A DNA stretch of 64,000 bases from assembly GCA_028023455.1 (NCBI GenBank), contig JAQFVV010006337.1:1353001-1417000 (forward strand), written 5' to 3'. Origin of the DNA: Epiperipatus broadwayi (Eukaryota > Onychophora > Udeonychophora > Euonychophora > Peripatidae). Positions within the stretch are counted from its first letter, which is position 1; every line of letters starts with the position of its first letter. The notes under the pieces were generated by a model, which did no database searches, had not been told where the DNA came from, and worked only from the letters and a program-made list of their open reading frames with translations. Of the stretch, positions 58,201-64,000 are shown piece after piece. The translations under genes were made by a program, and so were the position numbers.

Positions 58201-58374
58201 CAGAACTTTCCCTTCTGGGGACCTCTTCCTATTACCATCTGGAACTGCTTTGTAAATGCCCGACATAGAGAGCTGGCCAAGGAGAACGGACTGGAAGAAG
58301 ACATGGACAAACTACGAAGAATATAGGATGAAATATTCCACCCATACAGGATCTACACTGATCGATCAGGGTAA
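58201..58374 (+). pseudogene. Coding-like remnant (unassigned)
   Basis: A GC-richer island follows a TAA (58198-58200). The frame contains NFPFWGPLPITIWNCFVNAR, then HRELAKENGLEEDMDKLRRI, a TAG at 58324, then DEIFHPYRIYTDRSG and a TAA. The composition (NARHRELAKENG, alternating charged residues) looks like real protein rather than random AT-rich translation. A GT that could be a splice donor lies near 58370. I do not recognise the family. Confidence 0.35.
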
Positions 58375-58689
58375 ATAGACTTTTTTTTGTTACAATCTCA
58401 AGAGACATTTGCGTAATAGATTTTAAAAAAGTAAGAAAAGCCTTCACTTCAAATATCTCAAAGTTTCAGCAATAGAAAGGGAGGGATATGTAATCTTTTA
58501 CTCATTCAAATTAATCCACATTATATTGTTTTTTTTTATTATTTAATTTTTTTTGGACATTCTATTAATTAAACTTACCTTTAGTTTCTATGATTGTTGT
58601 TCTTATAATGTATAGATAGGAATAAGAAATTGTATACTCAATCTAAGGACAAGTAAAAATTTAAGATAAAAAGATTTAACATTAGAAAG

Positions 58690-59150
58690 AGGAGGTTTGA
58701 GTGCATTTGTTTTTAACAAACACACTCTTATAGTAAGTTGCCTTTGAGTTCACTCATAGTTATATACCATGATATTTGATGAAATATTGTATAATTGGTA
58801 AAGTGATGGCGCATGTTCCTTTGAGAACGATACATGTTAATTCTTGTTTAGAAAAGAAAAAGGATTGGGAGGGTTTGGTTTGACAAATGTGAGGGAAGGG
58901 AATAGTCAACAAATAGAATAAAGGTGTAATAAATCTTTCAACAATATTTAAGCGTCGATCTGTTTTTTTATTTATTATTTATTATAATTAATTCTTATAT
59001 TTCATTTTGTAATCTTTTGGTTCGTTAAAGAAAATTATTTTAAGGTTTGCAATTGGTGATTGCCGTTTGTAAATAAATTAACCGTTATTATAGAAAATTT
59101 TATAATACGGTCTAGGCAGAAATGCTTAGTGGCGCCCCCAAACGGCCACC
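58690..59150 (+). repeat. Possible LTR end and leader of a second retrotransposon
   Basis: AATAAAGGTGTAATAAATCT (58917) looks like a polyadenylation region. Farther on, TAGGCAGAAATGCTTAG is followed by TGGCGCCCCCAAACGG (59131). This resembles the leader of the gypsy element at 35342-35380 (TAGTAGAA...TTTAG...TGGTGCTTTCCAACG). No LTR partner or coding region was found. Confidence 0.3.
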
Positions 59151-59321
59151 GTACATTGCAATCTCGTAAAATTTAAGAGCGTAACAAAATGTTTTGTTAC
59201 AATATTTATATGCCCTTTCATGAAACAAAAAAACTGAGGAAGTCATTAAATCATTATTATTTTTACTTTTCACACACTTGTATAACAATTCATGTGACTT
59301 TATTTTTTTTCCACACTGCAT
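59112..59321 (-). pseudogene. Coding-like remnant in left foldback arm
   Basis: The 69-codon frame starts MQCGKKIKSHELLYKCVKSK and continues NNNDLMTSSVFLFHERAYKY. The right arm encodes nearly the same stretch (HELLYKHVKSK, NNNDLMTASVFLDHERICKY). Both arms also share an upstream stretch in another frame (KQKSNVYQIFCGCMLSYI). Parallel conservation shows that the ancestor coded for protein or that the arms diverged little. I do not recognise it. The last residues come from sequence outside the arm. Confidence 0.4.
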
Positions 59322-60308
59322 CTCAATTCACCTATATATGATAACATACATCCACAAAAAATTTGATACACGTTACTTTTCTGCTTGATAGATATAACAT
59401 TTTGAAATTATTTACTAATTTATTAAAATTATTTGTAAACAAAATAAAACATTAAACACATTCTTATATATATCCTTAAAAATTTTCACTCAAGCATTTG
59501 AAATATATGGAATAGGTATTCATTTTTTACTATCAATCTTCAATTCCTTTAACCCATTAAAACTGTTTAAATTGACATAAAGTATTGTTAATCTGTTCAA
59601 TCTTATAACTAACTTCAAGCAATTCCTTGGCAAATATCTCAATATTTTTTAATTTATCATACAGATAATTACATAATTTTTTATTTCAAAACAAAAGATC
59701 TAAAACTTGTCATCTTATGCATAATTGATACTTTTGATTTACAATTTATATATCCCATTTTTTGCAATGGTTTGATTATTAATTTATAATTTAACATACT
59801 GTTATCTCTTGCAATGGCAAGTTTTAGATCATTTTTTTTGTTTTATAATGAAAAATTGTGTCATTACCAGTATGATAAATTAAAAAAATATTGAGATATT
59901 CCTTGAAGTTAGTTATAAGATTGAAGAGATTAACAATACTTTATGTTAATTTAAAAAGAGTTATAATGATTTAAAGGAGTTCAAGATTGATAATAAAAAA
60001 AATGATATCTATTCTATATATTTCAAATACTCAGATGTAATTTTTAAAGGATATATATAAGGATGTGTTTAATGTTTCATTTAATTTTGTGTTACAAATA
60101 ATGTTAATAAATTAGAGAATAATTCTAAAAGTATCATATCTGTTAAGCAAAAAAGTAATGTGTATCAAATTTTTTGTGGATGCATGTTATCATATATATG
60201 TGAATCAAAGTGCATGAATTGTTATACAAGCATGTGAAAAGCAAAAATAATAATGATTTAATGACTGCTTCAGTTTTCTTGGATCATGAAAGGATATGTA
60301 AATATACA
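59199..60308. repeat. Foldback with about 500-bp arms
   Basis: The left arm 59199-59713 and right arm 59816-60308 are diverged reverse complements around a spacer of about 100 bp. Shared strings include ATATTGAGATATTCCTTG in the right arm and its complement in the left. Both arms keep a short coding-like stretch (see the two next entries). The right arm adjoins repeat copy Q. Confidence 0.85.
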
Positions 60309-60395
60309 TTTAATGTTGAAAGTGTTATGATTCTTATAAGGAGAGAAACCATAATAAAAGAAAAACTAAGAGGGAATTTTAATAAACAGAAATAA
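60210..60395 (+). pseudogene. Coding-like remnant in right foldback arm
   Basis: This is the partner of 59112-59321. The frame has no ATG (the first codon is GTG) and begins with HELLYKHVKSK; similarity stops near 60308 where the arm ends. Beyond it the frame runs into unrelated repeat copy Q. Confidence 0.4.
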
Positions 60396-60620
60396 AATGA
60401 ATATAATTAATAGACAAACTACTAACATTAAAATTTGGGATTTGTGGGATTTGAATTGATGATGCTTGCTTCCATTATATTTTTTGAATTTAACGACAGT
60501 TGAGGAGAGTTAGGGAATTAACTGAAAGTACTTCTACAGATTAAAAGACTGTGTATAATAGTTAATTACCATTACATTTATTATTTTTATTGTTATTACA
60601 ATAGTTTTTAATTAACAGAC
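60320..60620 (-). repeat. Unassigned repeat, copy Q (no MITE)
   Basis: Reverse complement of copy P (56490-56667 plus 57465-57530). On the minus strand the sequence around CTATTAATTATATTCATTTT (TTAA at 60410-60407) joins both sides of the MITE insertion point of copy P without interruption. Confidence 0.75.
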
Positions 60621-60632
60621 ATATATATATAT

Positions 60633-60664
60633 TGTGACGACCACGTAAAGTCGTCGACACACAT
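60633..60664. promoter_or_regulatory. Imperfect palindrome with ACGT/TGACG boxes
   Basis: TGTGACGACCACGTAAAGTC followed by GTCGACACACA forms an imperfect inverted repeat (GACGAC versus GTCGTC). It begins with TG as an LTR could. A TATAAAAG box lies 400 bp further on (61041). I could not establish an LTR end. Confidence 0.25.
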
Positions 60665-61246
60665 ATATATTTATTAATAAAATTAGAAAGTAATAAAGGT
60701 GAAATAAATTAGCTAATAAATTTTTAAAAAAAAAAAAGGAAGGAAAAGAAAAAATTGAAATTCTAATGTCAAAATTACTGTGGATTTTGTAATAGTAAGA
60801 GAAGGGGAGGGGGGGTGCATAAATAAAGAAATGTGTCTCTTTCTCTCTTGTAAGTCAAATGCTAGAAAGTTATTTTGTTTATTGTGGGAGAGGGGAAAAG
60901 GAAACATAAAGAAATGCGTGTCTTCTCTCTCATTAAAAAAAAAAAAACTATCTAATAACAAATTAAAATAAAATGTAAAAAACAAATGTGAAAAAAAAAA
61001 TGAATGAATTGTAAATTTAAATAAAATGTAAGATGTGATATATAAAAGGAAAAACAATATGGCCGTAGGTGTGAAAGTCTGTTGGACAAATTAAATTCCA
61101 CGGACAAAGAAATGTTATCAACGGAAGATCTTTGCCTGATCTGTTAAATTAATTGGGACTTACATTCCGGCCACTAATTAAATAAAGAAACATAATGGTA
61201 AGAATTGGTTGGAAATCTAAGTCTTAATTAAAAAATTTTAAAAACA

Positions 61247-61640
61247 ATGAACAAAAGAATGAGATTAAGAAAATTACAATTTTTGTCTGGCATTGCTAGT
61301 AGAGACTTTAGAGAAGCAACAGCTAAAAGAAAATGGAAGAAGTGTGTGGCTAGTGGCGTTAAAGGGACGTGGGTTCGGATTCGAGCCGTCTCATCACTGA
61401 CTCGCAATGTAAGATCTTTGCCTGACCTGCTAGAGGGACTGCCGCTTCTGTAGCTGTCAATTGAAACTCAACCTAAAGAATCAACCAGCGAACTGGATGA
61501 AAATAACCCCACAAACTGAGGAAGTTAATGGAGAACCTAAGGAATCAACAAGCAAAAACTGGAACGAAACTAACCCCATATTTATTGTCAAGAGCGCTCA
61601 GAAGAAATACCCATGGGAGAATTACAACAAAGCCTAGGTA
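61247..61640 (+). other. Less AT-rich island with box A/B-like and coding-like parts
   Basis: 61347-61395 has GTGTGGCTAGTGGCGTTAAA then GTGGGTTCGGATTCGAGCC, similar to spaced tRNA A and B boxes. 61466-61638 holds two imperfect copies of a unit starting AACCTAAAGAATCAACCAGC / AACCTAAGGAATCAACAAGC; the second reads EPKESTSKNWNETNP and then KSAQKKYPWENYNKA to a TAG. Nature unknown; fragments of a retroelement 5' region are possible. Confidence 0.3.
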
Positions 61641-62444
61641 AAAGCATGCATGCATTTTCATTTGTCTACTATTCATAACTAAATATAAAATTAATGATTT
61701 GATAAAATAGGACTCTATCAACAGGACTTTAAGAACTTTAATATCTGATCTATTTTCATATGTTTATTATAGCCATGTATTTTATAAGTGTGTGTTTATT
61801 ATTATTATTATAATGTAATTTTTTATATAAAGTGTGAATATTATTATTAAACATATTTGTCATTAAATTTCGTATCCTTGCTTTATTCTCCTATCACCAA
61901 GCTATGACAGGAAGGAAACTGTAATTAGTAATTAAAGGGTAATACTGATTTGTTTAAGATATTCATGTGCTGCTTGTTCATGCGAAATCCCAATTCTAAA
62001 AAAATAAATAGCAAGCGCTGGACACTCGTTAAGTTTCTTTGAAGTAGTTTGCTCTGTTCAGCAGCCGAGAGTTCTTGGCTGGGAAAAATAACAAGATAAT
62101 ATGTATGTATTGCCTTGGGGTTCAGTCAAGGGTATAGATATGAAGTTAAATTTGTATCTGTATTAGCTCTCTGCTTGTATTGTAATGGCGATGGTTAAAT
62201 AAATAAACAATCCATTACAGTTGGAAGCTAAGCCAGGATATTTCGGTTAGCAAAACTGTGAGTAAACAAATAAGAAATAAGAATAAGTAAAGTTGTAAAA
62301 AATAAATGTATAATAAATAGATAAATGAAAGGAAGAATCAAAGTTGTGAAAAAATAAAGTATAATAAATAAGTCTAAAATATAATTGAAAGTATTAAAGA
62401 TTTAAATCAAATCAAGCAACCATCCAAATAACCATTTCCGTTAT

Positions 62445-62463
62445 AATATATATATATATATAT
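62445..62463. repeat. (AT)n microsatellite
   Basis: Alternating AT tract; no other content. Confidence 0.9.
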
Positions 62464-62689
62464 GAAAAAATGAGTTCTAAATGTTTATAATCTAATTTAT
62501 AAAGTATTCTTAATTTAACATTAAATATTAAATGTCTTATCAAAAAGTTTTAAACTTTGTTTAAACATTCCAATTACATTCAACTGTTAATAACAGCACA
62601 CAAGTTAGTGTATAACTCAATGTTTTGAATGGTATTCTTCTTCTCTCTTCTTCAAGTCTTTCTAGCCTGGCTAGTGATAGTACTAGCAC

Positions 62690-62850
62690 AGAAATCAATC
62701 CTGGACTTCTAGATTATTGAATATGAATTTTAAGTTAATGCTCTAACCACTGAGTCAGCTCAGTTGATTAGAGGGTTACTTTAAAATTCAATATTCAAGG
62801 ATCTAAAAGTCCTGGTGTATTGTAACAGGTCAGGCCAGCAACACCTAAAA
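62690..62850. repeat. Head-to-head pair of tRNA-like (SINE-like) units
   Basis: The left unit on the minus strand has CTCAGTGGTTAGAGCATTAA, then ATTCAATAATC and AGTCCAGG. The right unit on the plus strand has GCTCAGTTGATTAGAGGGTT, then ATTCAAGGATC and AGTCCTGG. The order of box A, middle and box B is that of tRNAs of the CTCAGTNGGTTAGAGC type. The two units meet at 62750-62765 and form an inverted repeat of about 65-bp arms. Confidence 0.6.
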
Positions 62851-64000
62851 ACAAGAGGAGAATAATACCACTCAAAACATTGTGTTATATACTAACCTAT
62901 ATCTATTACTAATTGGAAAGTTAAAATAAAGTTTAAAAATAAATTATAATCTATGCCTTCTTCAATATATGATATATTTTTATTATTTAGCATCTCTGCT
63001 TTCTCCCCCCCCCCCTTCTTTGAATTTTTTACTGGAATACAAATTTTAAAAAAAATTAATAACCAAGTTTTTTAATTTATTTATTTACTTATAGGATGAA
63101 ATATTGGAAAGAACAACTTAGGATTAAATTGAATCATGCTTTTTTTTTCTTTATATTTTTCATATTATTAATAAACTGAAGTCATATTTTATTTTTAACA
63201 CTACAAAAATGCCAATAATGTTTCTCTTTTTTGCCTGAAAAACTTACAAAATATTTCTTTCATCATCATTCAGAATAAATGATAAAAAAAAGAAATGGAA
63301 AAATGACTATTAATTGTGTAGTATAACTGCATAATTTTAATTAAAATTCGGCATTAATTTAAGTTCAAAATGAAAACTAAATGCAGCAACTAAATAAAAG
63401 AAACTTTTTATTCAAATCTTATAACCAATCATTAATTATTAATATTAAATGGTGTAACTATAGAAACATAAACAAATCAAAGTCAGAATATTTAATAATT
63501 CATAATAAATAATCAGTGAAAGCTCTACTAGTGTTCACTGTAATTTATTATTCTGGAAGTGAATAATCAAAAAGAAAGTGAAATAATATGCGTTTTATCA
63601 AAAATTGTATATTGATAAAAAAAGAGAGAGAGAGGAAAACATATATAGTATCATGAGTATTAGTTATACTTTTTTCAAATTTCAACTGTTAAAAATATTT
63701 TAATTTTTTGAAGTTTTAATTATACATACACAAATTTATTAAAATATGTATTATTTTAAACTTCAATTAAATATTTCAATATTTTATCATTATAATAATT
63801 TTTTACTGTTGCAATTTAACTTCGAGATAAAACTAAATAATTGGTTCATGGATTAAAAAAATCTCAGATTGGTCAATTGGAAGGAACTGTTGTGCTCAGA
63901 CTTTAATTCTTGATATTGTTGTTTCAGATTTCATGGTAGTTAATTTCATAACTTAAAAAATAATATTAATAACTTTTAATGAAAAATTCTAGGATATATT
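62851..64000. other. AT-rich DNA, no gene seen
   Basis: AT-rich sequence with a C run near 63006-63015 and a GA run near 63625-63634. No frame or repeat end was recognised. Confidence 0.5.

Noticed and set aside
60713-61057. 114-codon minus-strand frame
   Set aside because: F/S/L-rich translation of low-complexity purine/pyrimidine tracts with two internal repeats; not coding-like.
60633-61909. Solo LTR from TGTGACG to CTATGACA
   Set aside because: Plausible TG...CA limits and a TATAAAAG box, but no matching target duplication and no second copy to define the ends.

Overview
The window is strongly AT-rich eukaryotic DNA, almost certainly from an invertebrate animal. The evidence is the mix of decayed transposons: Penelope-like elements (PLEs) with GIY-YIG endonuclease and hammerhead ribozymes, RTE-type and other APE-type LINEs, a Ty3/gypsy LTR retrotransposon, Tigger/pogo and piggyBac-like DNA elements, and tRNA-derived SINE-like sequences. 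I cannot name the species. I find no intact host gene, no rRNA, no CRISPR array and no bacterial operon. Every recognisable coding stretch belongs to a mobile element and nearly all are broken by stops, frameshifts or deletions.

Layout. 0.6-1.7 kb: a tRNA-like sequence beside an internally deleted Tigger copy that keeps the transposase N-terminus. 5.06-5.6 kb: a PLE GIY-YIG tail bounded by 56-bp inverted repeats. 10.1-12.7 kb: a degraded RTE LINE. 15.2-16.0 kb: PLE terminal repeats with hammerheads. 17.5-19.4 kb: a second Tigger copy, inverted, keeping the transposase C-terminus, with a TTAA-flanked piggyBac-like MITE inside it. 20.85-21.04 kb: another PLE end. 26.5-29.2 kb: a complex of nested palindromes made of PLE pieces (two divergent GIY-YIG fragments and a 1.1-kb palindrome with hammerheads). 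31.0-31.4 kb: another GIY-YIG remnant. 32.83-43.37 kb: a complete but mutated Ty3/gypsy element with 2.5-2.65 kb LTRs and a 4-bp target duplication. 43.8-48.85 kb: a LINE on the minus strand (ORF1, APE endonuclease, RT, C-terminal zinc knuckle). 49.4 kb: a cysteine-rich coding remnant. 56.4-60.7 kb: two inverted copies of an unassigned repeat, one carrying a second copy of the piggyBac-like MITE and the other beside a 1.1-kb foldback. 62.7-62.85 kb: a head-to-head pair of tRNA-like units.

Three observations stand out. (1) The PLE ends carry type I hammerhead ribozyme motifs in which stem III is a self-complementary palindrome (ACTAGT, ACCGGT or ACCAATTGGT). The bases differ between subfamilies while self-complementarity is kept. 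(2) Both copies of the piggyBac-like MITE can be paired with a related empty site elsewhere in the window, exact in one case and approximate in the other. (3) The LTRs of the gypsy element are unusually long and carry GC-richer, coding-like open frames antisense to the element, present in both LTRs.

The remaining long stretches are AT-rich DNA with homopolymers, microsatellites and short tandem duplications. I could not recognise genes in them. Host exons cannot be excluded from sequence reading alone.
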